A DNA stretch of 64,000 bases, from assembly GCF_002356555.2 (NCBI RefSeq), contig NZ_AP017372.2:2710501-2774500 (forward strand), in the 5' to 3' direction. Below the pieces are notes generated by a model. It ran no database searches. It saw nothing but the letters and a program-made list of their open reading frames with translations, and was not told the origin of the DNA. This DNA is from Halorhodospira halochloris. GTDB lineage: Bacteria; Pseudomonadota; Gammaproteobacteria; Nitrococcales; Halorhodospiraceae. Position 1 is the stretch's first letter; each line of letters begins with the position of its first letter. Below are positions 28,432 to 37,472 of this stretch, piece after piece. The position numbers and the translations under genes are program-made.

Positions 28432-29661
28432 ATGCCTGCGTTTGAGTACCAAGCCCTAGACGCCAACGGCCGCACCCGCAACGGTGTCTTGGAGGGAGAT
28501 AGTGCCCGCCAAATCCGCTCCAAGCTCCGCGAGCAATCTATGGTGCCGCTCGCCGTAGAGCAGGTAGGCGACCGCGAGCAGCAGAGCGGGGCAGAGGGTG
28601 GGATTAGCCTGCGCCTGCCACGCCGCGGAGTCAAAGCGGGTGATCTCGCCCTCATAACCCGGCAGATGGCTACACTAGTGCGCTCTGGCCTACCGTTGGA
28701 GGAGGTGCTGCTCACCGTTTCACGGCAGACCGAACGCAAGCGGCTAAAAAGCGTCATGCTCAGCGTTCGCACCAAGGTAACCGAGGGCTACGGGTTATCC
28801 AGCGCATTAGCCGATTTCCCGCACATTTTTCCCGACGTCTATCGCACCTCGGTAGCGGCAGGCGAGCAATCGGGCTACCTCGACGTCGTCCTTGAGAGGC
28901 TCGCAGAATACGCGGAAAAGCGCCAACAGATGCGCCAAAAGGTCCAGCTAGCCCTTTTCTACCCGCTCCTGCTGACCGTAATGGCCGTCCTGGTCACAAT
29001 CGCACTGCTCGGCTATATAGTCCCAGAGGTAGTGCAGGTCTTCGACAACATCGGCCAGGAGCTCCCTCCCCTGACCATAGGATTGATCGCTCTTAGCGAG
29101 GCGGTTCAAGACTATGGGCCGTACGCCGGCCTAGCCACCGGCGGGGCCATTCTCGTTGGCAGCCAGCTGCTGCGGCGCCCGGGGCCGCGGCGCACCTACG
29201 ACCTACTCTTACTGCGCACCCCGTTGCTCAACCGTTTAGTGCGCGGCACCAATACCGCCCGATTCGCTCGGACGTTAGCTATAGTGAGCGCATCAGGTGT
29301 CCCTATTCTCGAAGCGCTGCGCATCTCCAGCCAGGTAGTCGGCAATGTCGCCATGCGCGAGGCAATCGAAGATGCTGCGCGCCAAGTAAGGGAGGGCGGC
29401 TCACTGGCAAAATCCTTGGAGAGCAGCGGCTACTTCCCACCGATGACAGTACATCTGATAGCCAGCGGCGAATCCGGAGGTAACTTGACCGAGATGCTTG
29501 GCCGTGCCGCCGAGAGCCAGGAACAGGAGATGGAAACCACTACGAGCGTATTAGTGGGACTATTTGAGCCGGCACTTATCCTGATTATGGGAGCAGTAGT
29601 ATTGACTATTGTCATGGCAATACTTTTGCCTATATTTGAGATCAACCAACTTGTCCAATGA
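28432..29661 (+). CDS. gspF: Type II secretion system inner-membrane protein GspF
   Basis: A 409-residue platform protein with two homologous cytoplasmic four-helix domains (for example DLALITRQMATLVRSGLPLEEVL and TNTARFARTLAIVSASGVPILEAL) and three membrane helices, near residues 180-200, 225-250 and 378-400. The N-terminus PAFEYQALDANGRTRNGVLEGDSARQ is standard for GspF. It follows gspD directly; gspE, usually before gspF, has been moved to the end of the operon. Confidence 0.96.
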   Translation: MPAFEYQALDANGRTRNGVLEGDSARQIRSKLREQSMVPLAVEQVGDREQQSGAEGGISLRLPRRGVKAGDLALITRQMATLVRSGLPLEEVLLTVSRQTERKRLKSVMLSVRTKVTEGYGLSSALADFPHIFPDVYRTSVAAGEQSGYLDVVLERLAEYAEKRQQMRQKVQLALFYPLLLTVMAVLVTIALLGYIVPEVVQVFDNIGQELPPLTIGLIALSEAVQDYGPYAGLATGGAILVGSQLLRRPGPRRTYDLLLLRTPLLNRLVRGTNTARFARTLAIVSASGVPILEALRISSQVVGNVAMREAIEDAARQVREGGSLAKSLESSGYFPPMTVHLIASGESGGNLTEMLGRAAESQEQEMETTTSVLVGLFEPALILIMGAVVLTIVMAILLPIFEINQLVQ

Positions 29662-29680
29662 AGCGAGAACAGTAAGCGCC

Positions 29681-30106
29681 ATGTCTAGAAGATCACACAG
29701 CGGTTTTACCCTGATTGAGATAATGGTAGTGGTCGTAATCCTCGGGATATTGGCAGGGATTGTCGTGCCGCGCATCATGGATCGGCCCGACAGCGCCCGA
29801 GTAGAGGCCGCTAAACAGGACATTCGCTCTATAGAATCAGCGCTCAATCTCTATCGGCTGGACAACAACCACTACCCCAGCACTGACCAAGGCCTAGAAG
29901 CCTTAGTTGAAGAGCCTACCGGCAGCCCCGAACCGCGCAACTGGCAAGGCTACCTTGACCGGGTCCCAACCGACCCGTGGGGCAACGAATATCAATACTT
30001 GAACCCCGGCGAACATGGCGATATCGACATCTATAGCCTAGGCGCCGATGGCGAACCCGGAGGTGAGGGGGTAGATGCCGAGATCGGCAACTGGGAGATC
30101 GACTAA
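29681..30106 (+). CDS. gspG: Type II secretion system major pseudopilin GspG
   Basis: A 141-residue prepilin. A short leader ends in the prepilin peptidase site HSG/FTLIEIMVVVVILGIL with Glu at +5. The rest is the GspG fold with YPSTDQGLEALVE and the calcium-loop region DPWGNEYQYLNPG...YSLGADGEPGG. The ATG at 29681 is chosen over longer in-frame extensions overlapping gspF. The gspH start overlaps its last 32 bp. Confidence 0.96.
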   Translation: MSRRSHSGFTLIEIMVVVVILGILAGIVVPRIMDRPDSARVEAAKQDIRSIESALNLYRLDNNHYPSTDQGLEALVEEPTGSPEPRNWQGYLDRVPTDPWGNEYQYLNPGEHGDIDIYSLGADGEPGGEGVDAEIGNWEID

Positions 30107-30623
30107 ACCGGCAAACGCCGGCTTTACCTTAATCGAACTGCTCGCGGTAATAGCGATTATGGCTGTGCTGACCGGCTTGGTGGTGCTATCAACCGGCGAC
30201 GGCGGCCGCGAGCGGGAGATTCGCCAGGAGGCGGAGCGGCTAAGCGCCTTAATCCACTTAGCCCGCGAGGAGGTAATGCTTGGTGCCAGCGAGGTTGGCG
30301 TAGCCTTTACCCGCCACGGCTACCACTTTCAACGCCAGCAGCTAGTCAACGAGCAGACTCTGGAATGGCGTGATATTACTGCTGACGGCCAACTGCGTTC
30401 GCGCTCTCTGATCGATCAAGATCTCGAGCTTGAACTTAGCGTAGAAGGCCGCCGAGTCCGCCTCGAGACCGACCCCGAGCACCCCGACCCGAATGTCTTT
30501 CTCGAGGGCAGCGGCGAGATCACGCAATTCGAGCTGACCATTTCCGATACTCGCGAGCGTGATCGCGGGGTGCGCATCAGTGGCGAGATGGACGGCACAA
30601 TAAGCCTGGAGCGGATTAACTGA
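30075..30623 (+). CDS. gspH: Type II secretion system minor pseudopilin GspH
   Basis: A 182-residue prepilin-like protein with a 15-residue leader and the cleavage site NAG/FTLIELLAVIAIMAVLTGL. The C-terminal part (LSALIHLAREEVMLGASEVGVAF) resembles the GspH/FimT fold. It overlaps gspG by 32 bp in a different frame and its TGA overlaps the ATG of gspI by one base, so translation is coupled. Confidence 0.92.
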   Translation: MPRSATGRSTKPANAGFTLIELLAVIAIMAVLTGLVVLSTGDGGREREIRQEAERLSALIHLAREEVMLGASEVGVAFTRHGYHFQRQQLVNEQTLEWRDITADGQLRSRSLIDQDLELELSVEGRRVRLETDPEHPDPNVFLEGSGEITQFELTISDTRERDRGVRISGEMDGTISLERIN

Positions 30624-31042
30624 TGCGCCAGCGCGGCTTTACCCTGATGGAGGTCTTGGTAGCCGTTGCAGTACTTGCCACTGCCCTCGCCGCTGCCATC
30701 CGTGTCGGCAGTCAGGCCGGCAGCAACACGGTTGAATTGCGCGAACGCGCCTATGCTGGCTGGGTAGCTGAGAATCAACTGGCCCGCATCCAGTCTGGTA
30801 TCGACCCCTTGGACGGCCCTACCCAGAGGAGTGGGGCAACACAGATGGCGGGGATGGAGTGGGACTGGGAGTTAAATGCAGCGCAAGCCGCCCCGCCATT
30901 GCCGGTTAATCTCGATTTGCCCGGGTTACTGGAGATTGAAATCGAAGTCTTTCGCGAGGGAGATACCGAGCAGCCGGTAGCTGTGCGTAGTCTCTGGTAT
31001 CAAGTCCCCCGCCAGCTGCAGGAGGAGGATGGCGATGAATAA
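30623..31042 (+). CDS. gspI: Type II secretion system minor pseudopilin GspI
   Basis: A 139-residue prepilin-like protein. A very short leader MRQRG precedes FTLMEVLVAVAVLATALAAA, with Glu at +5. YAGWVAENQLARIQ matches the conserved W.A.NQL segment of GspI. It forms the pseudopilus tip with GspJ and GspK. It shares a stop/start junction with gspH and slightly overlaps gspJ. Confidence 0.93.
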   Translation: MRQRGFTLMEVLVAVAVLATALAAAIRVGSQAGSNTVELRERAYAGWVAENQLARIQSGIDPLDGPTQRSGATQMAGMEWDWELNAAQAAPPLPVNLDLPGLLEIEIEVFREGDTEQPVAVRSLWYQVPRQLQEEDGDE

Positions 31043-31808
31043 CCTGCAACCGGACCCCACAGCGAGAGTTGCACGGCCAAACATGCTGTATGCAGGTGCT
31101 AAGGGAACACCTGGGCGCCATGGGGGATTCACCCTGCTTGAGCTATTAGTAGCTGTTGCAATCTTCGCCCTAGTATCGGCCATGGCCTACGGCGGCTTGC
31201 AAACCGTACTCGAGACCCGCAATCGGGTCCAGGCTGAAGGGCAACGCCTCGGCGAACTACAGCTTGCCTTCGGAGTAATGAGACGCGACTTCACGCAACA
31301 CTTACAGCGCGACTGGTATGATGACTGGGGAGACTCGAGACCATCTATCGGCTACGACCCACTTGATGCCGAGCCACGGCTTGAACTAATTAACACTAGT
31401 GGGCGGATCGGCACCCAACGCAGTGATTTGCGCAGGATTGGTTATGAATTGGATGATGGCATACTCTACCGCCTAAATTGGAATATACTCGATGGTGGCG
31501 GCCCTGAACCACAGTCACGGGCACGCATTGCCGGATCAAGCGACGAGGAGAGCCGCGCTCACATAGCTGAAATCTTCTATACCTTTTACCATCGGGCAGC
31601 AGGGGGCGATGCACGAGCCAGCGGCAATACCAATGGTACTGAAATCGAGCAGTTACAGCGTTGGCCTCCCGACGAGGCCCTAGGCGAAATAGGTGAACTG
31701 GTGGCCGTTGAGGTTACTTTAGAGCTCGGCACCGGCGAAGAGATAAGCCGCCTCTTCCCGGTTAGGGCATCCGCACAAGAGGCAGAGACAGATGCAGACG
31801 CGGATTGA
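31035..31808 (+). CDS. gspJ: Type II secretion system minor pseudopilin GspJ
   Basis: About 257 residues with the prepilin motif HGG/FTLLELLVAVAIFALVSAMAYGGL followed by the GspJ-typical LQLAFGVMRRDFTQ. The ATG at 31035 has an AGGAGG box at ideal spacing. That start gives an unusually long (about 31-residue) leader; an ATG at 31083 would shorten it to 15 but lacks a good ribosome-binding site. The C-terminus overlaps gspC by 17 bp. In most operons gspK would follow; here gspC follows instead. Confidence 0.92.
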   Translation: MNNLQPDPTARVARPNMLYAGAKGTPGRHGGFTLLELLVAVAIFALVSAMAYGGLQTVLETRNRVQAEGQRLGELQLAFGVMRRDFTQHLQRDWYDDWGDSRPSIGYDPLDAEPRLELINTSGRIGTQRSDLRRIGYELDDGILYRLNWNILDGGGPEPQSRARIAGSSDEESRAHIAEIFYTFYHRAAGGDARASGNTNGTEIEQLQRWPPDEALGEIGELVAVEVTLELGTGEEISRLFPVRASAQEAETDADAD

Positions 31809-32865
31809 GCAGCTAAAAAACCTGGCAACACCAGAAAAAGGCGGGCCTTGGGCTCGCCGGCTGGGCGCCATGCTCCTTTTTATTGCCATCATACTCATCG
31901 CCAACAGCGCTGCTCAAACCACTTGGCAGTTCATTGAGCCCATGGTTCAAGACGCCCCTAGTGAGGGTATACCAGCCTCCTCTGCAGCCTCCGCAACCGC
32001 CGCCCGAGAACAGCAAAACGGCCAGATCGACCAAAGGTCACTGAGCGCAATAGCCGATTACTATCTCTTCGGCCGCCCCCCTGAGCAAAGAGAGGAACAG
32101 CGCCGAGAAATCCCCACCGATGCCCCGGAGACCCGCCTTGACCTATCCTTGAAAGGCATCCTGGCCAGTGGAGGTGAAGGCCAGGGCGCAGCAATAATTG
32201 ATGCTGGTGACGGCCAAAAGGTCTTTATCGCCGGTGCTGAACTACCTGGAGATGCTGTCCTAGAGCGGGTTCAGCACGACCGGGTCATTCTCTCGCGTGA
32301 CGGTAACTTTGAGATGCTTCGCCTTGACCGCGAGACTCTAGAAATCGAAGAGCACGCCGCCCCTGCAATGAGTAGCGCAGATTTGGAGTCCTCCTTCGTT
32401 GAACGTGGGGAAGGCGGCCGCACGACCAGTGAACATATTGATTACGACGATCTGTCCGATTACTCGCCACCAGATAATGGCGCTACAGCCGACGACAGAG
32501 CAGACGAATCAGCTACCGACACGGATCACGTCACCGCAACTTTCGAGCGAGGCGAAGTCGAGTCTCTGCGCAACGAGTTACGTGATAATCCAAGCAAGAT
32601 AGCCGACCTGATACAAATCCGCCCGGTACTCAGCGGCGGTTCGATCCGCGGCTTTCGCATTAGTCCGCGCAACGAACGTGCTGAGGCCTATTTCGAACGC
32701 GCCGGTTTGCGTTCGAATGACCTAATCCTTGAGGTTAACGGGGTATCCGCAGCCAATCACCACGAGATGCAGCAGATGGCCGAAGAGCTGGAAAACACCT
32801 CACAAGTGCGTTTGCGAATCGAGCGCAACGGCACTGAACAAGATCTGACCTTAAGGATCGACTGA
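31792..32865 (+). CDS. gspC: Type II secretion system protein GspC with C-terminal PDZ domain
   Basis: A 357-residue bitopic inner-membrane protein. One membrane helix (about residues 26-42) precedes a Pro/Ala-rich linker and the homology region LDLSLKGILASGGEGQGAAIIDAG, which contacts the GspD secretin. A second acidic linker leads to a PDZ domain (IRGFRISPRNERAEAYFERAGLRSNDLILEVNGV). It normally sits first in gsp operons; here it lies between gspJ and gspE. Its TGA overlaps the ATG of gspE. Confidence 0.92.
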   Translation: MQTRIEQLKNLATPEKGGPWARRLGAMLLFIAIILIANSAAQTTWQFIEPMVQDAPSEGIPASSAASATAAREQQNGQIDQRSLSAIADYYLFGRPPEQREEQRREIPTDAPETRLDLSLKGILASGGEGQGAAIIDAGDGQKVFIAGAELPGDAVLERVQHDRVILSRDGNFEMLRLDRETLEIEEHAAPAMSSADLESSFVERGEGGRTTSEHIDYDDLSDYSPPDNGATADDRADESATDTDHVTATFERGEVESLRNELRDNPSKIADLIQIRPVLSGGSIRGFRISPRNERAEAYFERAGLRSNDLILEVNGVSAANHHEMQQMAEELENTSQVRLRIERNGTEQDLTLRID

Positions 32866-34346
32866 TGGAAGAGATCCCGTTCGCCTTTGCCCGCCGTAAC
32901 GGCCTACTCCCTTTGGAGGCTGGCGAGGAGCAGGTGCGGGTGGCTTATCGCGGTGGGGTAAAGCCTAGCGCTATTGCTGAATTGCGCCGCCGCTTACAGC
33001 GCCCCCTGACCCTGGAGCGCGTCGATAACGAGCGCTTCGAGTCACTACTGCGCGAGGTCTACGAGCGCTCTTCCGGCGAAGCGGCTCAGGCCATGGAGGG
33101 CATCGGTGAAGACATGGACCTACAGCGGGTCGCCAGTGAACTCGCCGAGCCGCAAGATCTTATGGAGACCGAGGACGACGCCCCGGTTATCCGTCTGATC
33201 AACGCCCTGCTGACCGAGGCAATCAAGGAGGAGGCTTCGGATATCCATATCGAGACCTTCGAAAGCCGCCTAGTGGTCCGCTTCCGGGTCGATGGGGTGC
33301 TGCGCGAAGTGCTGGAACCGCCGCCGGGGCTAGCCCCGCTACTGATATCGCGGGTCAAGGTCATGGCCAGGCTCGATATTGCCGAAAAACGCCTGCCCCA
33401 GGATGGGCGGATTTCGCTGCGCATCGCCGGTCGGCCGGTCGACGTGCGCGTCTCGACTCTACCGGTGGGTCAAGGCGAGAGGGTGGTTCTGCGCCTACTC
33501 GATAAACAGGCCGGCAGGTTGGATCTCACCCATCTCGGCATGGACAGCGATACACTAGCTCGCTTACAGCGCATCATCCACCGCCCGCACGGTATCTTAC
33601 TGGTCACCGGCCCTACCGGTTCGGGTAAGACCACTACCCTGTATGCCGCATTGGCAGCAATCAATGATCGCCAGCGCAACATCATGACGGTGGAGGACCC
33701 GATTGAATACTACATCGATGGCGTCAACCAGACCCAGATCAATACCAAGATCGATATGACCTTTGCCCGCGGGCTGCGCGCCATCCTGCGCCAGGACCCC
33801 GATGTCGTTATGGTCGGCGAGATCCGCGACGCCGAGACCATGGAGATCGGTATCCAGGCCTCTTTGACCGGACACCTAGTCCTCTCGACGCTGCATACCA
33901 ACACCGCAATCGGCGCCGTAACCCGCTTACGCGACATGGGCATTGAGCCGTTCTTACTCGCCTCTAGCCTGATCGGGGTAATGGCGCAGCGCTTAGTCCG
34001 GCTGCTCTGCCCTCACTGCCGGAAGCCTTATACGGCGAGCGAGGCCGATCTTGCCAAGCTCGGTGTGAAGCGTTCTGGAACCGGCGAGCAATCCACTATA
34101 ACTCTTTATGACGCGGTTGGCTGCGAGGCCTGCAACCACCTCGGCTTTCGTGGCCGGACCGGGATCTACGATGTCATTGAGATCGATGCCAACCTCAGGC
34201 AAATGATCCACGATGGTACCGGCGAGCACGAGTTGGAGAGGTACGCCCGCGAAAGCGCCCCGTCGATGAGCCAAGATGGCGCTCGGCGGGTGTTGCAGGG
34301 GGATACCACCCTAGCCGAGGTTTTGCGAGTCACTCAAGCCGAATAG
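32865..34346 (+). CDS. gspE: Type II secretion system ATPase GspE
   Basis: A 493-residue traffic ATPase. N-terminal N2E-like region, then Walker A GPTGSGKTTTLYAAL, Asp box (EDPIEYYIDGVNQTQ), Walker B QDPDVVMVGEIRDAET, His box LVLSTLHTNTA and the zinc-binding four-Cys region (CPHCRKPY and CEACNHLGF). All catalytic motifs are intact. It is the last gene of the operon, and no gspK, gspL or gspM follows. A palindromic repeat begins 6 bp after the stop. Confidence 0.96.
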   Translation: MEEIPFAFARRNGLLPLEAGEEQVRVAYRGGVKPSAIAELRRRLQRPLTLERVDNERFESLLREVYERSSGEAAQAMEGIGEDMDLQRVASELAEPQDLMETEDDAPVIRLINALLTEAIKEEASDIHIETFESRLVVRFRVDGVLREVLEPPPGLAPLLISRVKVMARLDIAEKRLPQDGRISLRIAGRPVDVRVSTLPVGQGERVVLRLLDKQAGRLDLTHLGMDSDTLARLQRIIHRPHGILLVTGPTGSGKTTTLYAALAAINDRQRNIMTVEDPIEYYIDGVNQTQINTKIDMTFARGLRAILRQDPDVVMVGEIRDAETMEIGIQASLTGHLVLSTLHTNTAIGAVTRLRDMGIEPFLLASSLIGVMAQRLVRLLCPHCRKPYTASEADLAKLGVKRSGTGEQSTITLYDAVGCEACNHLGFRGRTGIYDVIEIDANLRQMIHDGTGEHELERYARESAPSMSQDGARRVLQGDTTLAEVLRVTQAE

Positions 34347-34352
34347 GAGTGC

Positions 34353-34493
34353 CCTCCAAAACTTCCCTTGAGCCTATTGGCTGCCCGGCGTGGAGGCTTT
34401 GGCGCCAAGGATGGCGCTGAGTAGCCTCCAGAGATGGATTTACGGCGTCCTCCACTCCGGGGCAGCAAAATGGCTAGGTGGGTGGTTTAGAGG
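34353..34493. repeat. Palindromic repeat copy 4 (inverted orientation, imperfect arms)
   Basis: Left arm 34353-34396 and right arm 34449-34493 pair imperfectly. The core contains GGCGCCAAGGATGGCGC and GATTTACGGCGTCCTCC, so it is oriented opposite to copies 1, 3 and 6. It begins 6 bp after gspE. Its right arm is shared with copy 5, 14 kb away, and lies at the edge of the envelope-gene island. Confidence 0.85.
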
Positions 34494-34511
34494 CTCGAGT
34501 AGAATCCAGCC
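34443..34511. repeat. Left direct repeat bordering the envelope island
   Basis: This ~69-bp stretch, starting in the right arm of palindrome copy 4 and running past it to GAATCCAGCC, aligns with 48807-48877 in the same orientation. The two share CGTCCTCCACTCCGGGGCAG and, beyond the palindrome, GAGTAG followed by a CAGCC end. The match extending outside the palindrome sets this pair apart from other copies. Confidence 0.7.
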
Positions 34512-36742
34512 TATCGTGGAAGCACTCGCCCCAACCGAAAACCTACGTCCGGGCTCCCTCCACCCCTATAGGAGTGTTTCTCTTCACCCGGCTGTGGCCC
34601 GGTGGAATAACTGGGACCTACGATGCCGACGTGAGGAAAGCGCAAATCTGGAGCCCTGCACAATTCGCTGACATTTCCTCCCAAGTTTGCCGCACCGATT
34701 GATGCCTCTGGAGATTCGGTTACTTTACGTACACCGCCATGGAGATTTTCCACGCAATCTTCTCCGCATTCAGGGTTATTCCCCCAAACATATTCTTGTT
34801 GTCCACCACAAGTGGAGACATATTGCATTACTGAGCAGTCAATAGTATCAAGTTCGACACCTGTTTGCTGAGTCATCCACTCGGAAAACTCCAGTGCTCC
34901 CTCCCATCTCACACAACGTATAGGATATTTGCCACCTTTCTCGGACTCACTTAACCTCTCTAAACAATTCTCATCTAAGTAGTTATCCATTTCTACATGC
35001 TGATCGTTGGCAAATGCTTCAAAAAGATCCCAACTAACCTCATGAGTCATCAATTCTATGTTGTCCTCAGCTCCCTCGTAATGGGTACTTCCACGCACCC
35101 TCACCGTCTCTATTTGGTGATTTTCTCCTCCAACTGTAAATTCATAGACTTCTCCGCCCAACTTCAGTTGGCCACAAACATCTTCGGGTTCAACCACAAA
35201 ATCGAATGCAGCGACTACGCCGAGATTTTGACCGTCACTATAAGGTATGATTTTCACTTGGTCATAAACTGTATGTAGCTGATCAACCCGAACATCTTGC
35301 TCTAGGCCGGTTTGACCAAGGGTTCTATCTATAGTCCCTCCCGTTTCAACAGCCAGCGACTCTATCTCCCCCAGAATGTGCCTCGTAGTAAAATTTATCA
35401 ACATAACATCGGCTACATCCATGGTTTCCAACTCCCTTTTGAAAACCATTCTATTTTTTACGCCTTCACTCGCTAACTGTTGTTGTTTATCTGACAGGTG
35501 TCTTGCCATACAGCTTAGATTGTTGCAGTCCGGAAAGGCCTCAGCCAACTCTCTACCTCTTTGTTGTGCAGACTCCATCTGCTGATTTATTTTTTCTAGT
35601 AACTCGGCAATATCATGTTGCTTCTTATTTATCTTTTCAGATTTGGCATCGAGATCACCGAAGTTGTTTTTGGCTTCAAACACCTTCTCCACACAATCCG
35701 ATTGGCTTGAAAACACGCGTTCAAGCTCTTCTCTTAAACTATCTTCAGATGATTCAAGTAAGTTTTTTACCCTAATAGACCCGGTTCTGCCCTCAGTATC
35801 CTTCGTACGTTGTCCGTCATTAACAGCAGCACCGGACAAAGATGCCTGTTCATCACTCCTATCTGGCTGGCGAAAAGGGAAAAACTCAAATTCACCTAAA
35901 AAAAGATATCCGAGTTCACCCTCGCTAAACTCGTGACACTCATCGCGGTCCGTTACCCTAGATCCCAACGACCCGAAAGTAACTTCACGTATAGTTTCAT
36001 CGTATTCCCATTCCGCACCGTGTTCAACCAAAGTCGATACGGCGTCTATATCTGTTGTTCCGTACTCCTCAACTATGCCGAAGGTAATCTTTTCCCGAAA
36101 ACTCTGTAGCAGTTCTTGTCTAGCCTTTCGATCCCCTTTATAAACACTCAGCACCGGTACTTCTATAGACAAGTCATGGTGCGGCTGTAGTTCTCTTGCA
36201 AAGACATGCTGGGCTAACGCATCAGGATCAACCTTCTGATCTGGCTCAACTTCTAAAGATTCTTGTAAATAATCAATATGGCTGGCAAGCTCATTCAAGC
36301 TATCAACTCCAGCATCTACTTCAGCCTCCAGCTGTTCTTCGCTTAATCTTCTCTTCAGCTTCTCGGCCTCACCCTTAGACAAGAACTGCATTGAATCAAC
36401 CTGATCTAATATTTCTACCGATGTCAATCTCTCTTGAACGCGTGACGCATCATCTAAATACTCTAAATCAACGACCAAGTGATTCTGGGAGCTATATACA
36501 CACGTCGCTACTAGTGTAAAGCTGATGAGGAAACTTATTTGCAGAAAAGACTGGCGACTCCTAAGATTAGCAATTTGACGTCGCTTGTTATGTCGCTGAC
36601 GAGGAATGAATTGCTTAAGCCGCCTCATAATCCCATAAAACGCATTATTGATAGCATACAAGCTGTCTGGATAACCAGGTTGCGTCACCCTAAAATAATC
36701 CAGCGTAGTTTCCGATTTTATACCCTTACTCATAGATCTCAT
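34511..36742 (-). CDS. Membrane-anchored coiled-coil protein with degenerate formylglycine-generating-enzyme-like (SUMF1) domain
   Basis: A 743-residue protein of no family I recognise over most of its length. A basic N-terminal segment is followed by one membrane helix (about residues 67-84), which could also act as a signal anchor from an internal ATG at 36628. Next come a long acidic periplasmic region with a coiled coil (around residues 345-420), and a C-terminal SUMF1/FGE-like domain (about 565-743) with MTHEVSWDLFEAF, VRWEGALEFSEWM, GGNVSEL and the RGGGSPDVGFRLGR end. The segment between RGG and GFR, which in true FGE carries the catalytic cysteines, is deleted, so catalysis is unlikely and a binding role is inferred. 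Last gene of the island, overlapping the lipoprotein gene by 17 bp. Confidence 0.7.
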   Translation of the reverse strand: MRSMSKGIKSETTLDYFRVTQPGYPDSLYAINNAFYGIMRRLKQFIPRQRHNKRRQIANLRSRQSFLQISFLISFTLVATCVYSSQNHLVVDLEYLDDASRVQERLTSVEILDQVDSMQFLSKGEAEKLKRRLSEEQLEAEVDAGVDSLNELASHIDYLQESLEVEPDQKVDPDALAQHVFARELQPHHDLSIEVPVLSVYKGDRKARQELLQSFREKITFGIVEEYGTTDIDAVSTLVEHGAEWEYDETIREVTFGSLGSRVTDRDECHEFSEGELGYLFLGEFEFFPFRQPDRSDEQASLSGAAVNDGQRTKDTEGRTGSIRVKNLLESSEDSLREELERVFSSQSDCVEKVFEAKNNFGDLDAKSEKINKKQHDIAELLEKINQQMESAQQRGRELAEAFPDCNNLSCMARHLSDKQQQLASEGVKNRMVFKRELETMDVADVMLINFTTRHILGEIESLAVETGGTIDRTLGQTGLEQDVRVDQLHTVYDQVKIIPYSDGQNLGVVAAFDFVVEPEDVCGQLKLGGEVYEFTVGGENHQIETVRVRGSTHYEGAEDNIELMTHEVSWDLFEAFANDQHVEMDNYLDENCLERLSESEKGGKYPIRCVRWEGALEFSEWMTQQTGVELDTIDCSVMQYVSTCGGQQEYVWGNNPECGEDCVENLHGGVRKVTESPEASIGAANLGGNVSELCRAPDLRFPHVGIVGPSYSTGPQPGEEKHSYRGGGSPDVGFRLGRVLPR

Positions 36743-37472
36743 CTCTGATCTTCTCCAGCTTTTCTCTATACTCCTCTGGATATCGATCTAGATTCGTGGT
36801 TGACAGCTCATGCCTAAGTCTTTCTAAGTCACTATCCAGCAGCAAGTCGATCTGCTCACTAACGGGATCTGCAGAATACTTATAAGTCAACACATCAGTC
36901 TCATCATTTTTTTGCATTGGTTGCCAGTAGAATTCAAAATCTCGATATTCCGACTGCACTCTGAACTCATTGCCATCCCCATCATAATCTTTTCCACTTC
37001 CGCTTATAGTCAAGCTATACCTAGCTGGGGAATCAATCATATAAACGCCTATCGGGCGAATCATGACAATCAATTCATTTAAGGGATCATTCCAAAAATA
37101 ATCCGCACTTGGGGCCAGAATGCGCTCTAGCCCTGCTTGCTCAACACTTAATTCAACACTCATCACCTCGCTGAGGCTAGCAACCGGAATCCTGAATATC
37201 ACAGGTTCTGCAAGCTCGGAAACCGCAACTTGTATCTTTGAGCTATCTTCATGTAGTTCTATATCGTGAAGTGGATCAACAGCATCTACAAACTCTCGTG
37301 CATCCTGCAAGCGGGCATATTCACGCTCCGTCAACTCTTCCTTTAGCGGATCCTCTTCTGGCTCTCTATCGAAAAGGCCACAGGATGACGCCAGGAGAAT
37401 AAAAGTTAATGATACAGTAACTATGTATAGAGACATTAATTTATTCTTAAAAACGCGCATAATCGCCCTCAA
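36726..37472 (-). CDS. Lipoprotein of unknown family
   Basis: About 244-248 residues (ATG at 37460 or 37472). The signal peptide ends in the lipobox LLASSC, followed by an acidic linker with DREPEEDPLKEELTEREYARL and a beta-rich domain (PVIFRIPVASLSEVMSVELSVEQAG, then YSLTISGSGKDYDGDGNEF). I see no known domain. The Ser at +2 after the Cys is absent (Gly, Leu follow), so outer-membrane localisation by the Lol system is expected. It overlaps the preceding and following genes of the island, which indicates tight cotranslation. Confidence 0.72.
   Translation of the reverse strand: MRAIMRVFKNKLMSLYIVTVSLTFILLASSCGLFDREPEEDPLKEELTEREYARLQDAREFVDAVDPLHDIELHEDSSKIQVAVSELAEPVIFRIPVASLSEVMSVELSVEQAGLERILAPSADYFWNDPLNELIVMIRPIGVYMIDSPARYSLTISGSGKDYDGDGNEFRVQSEYRDFEFYWQPMQKNDETDVLTYKYSADPVSEQIDLLLDSDLERLRHELSTTNLDRYPEEYREKLEKIRDEIYE

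Noticed and set aside
34511-36742. Active formylglycine-generating enzyme maturing a sulfatase, linked to the sulfur genes
   Set aside because: The region that should hold the catalytic cysteines is deleted and no sulfatase gene is nearby.
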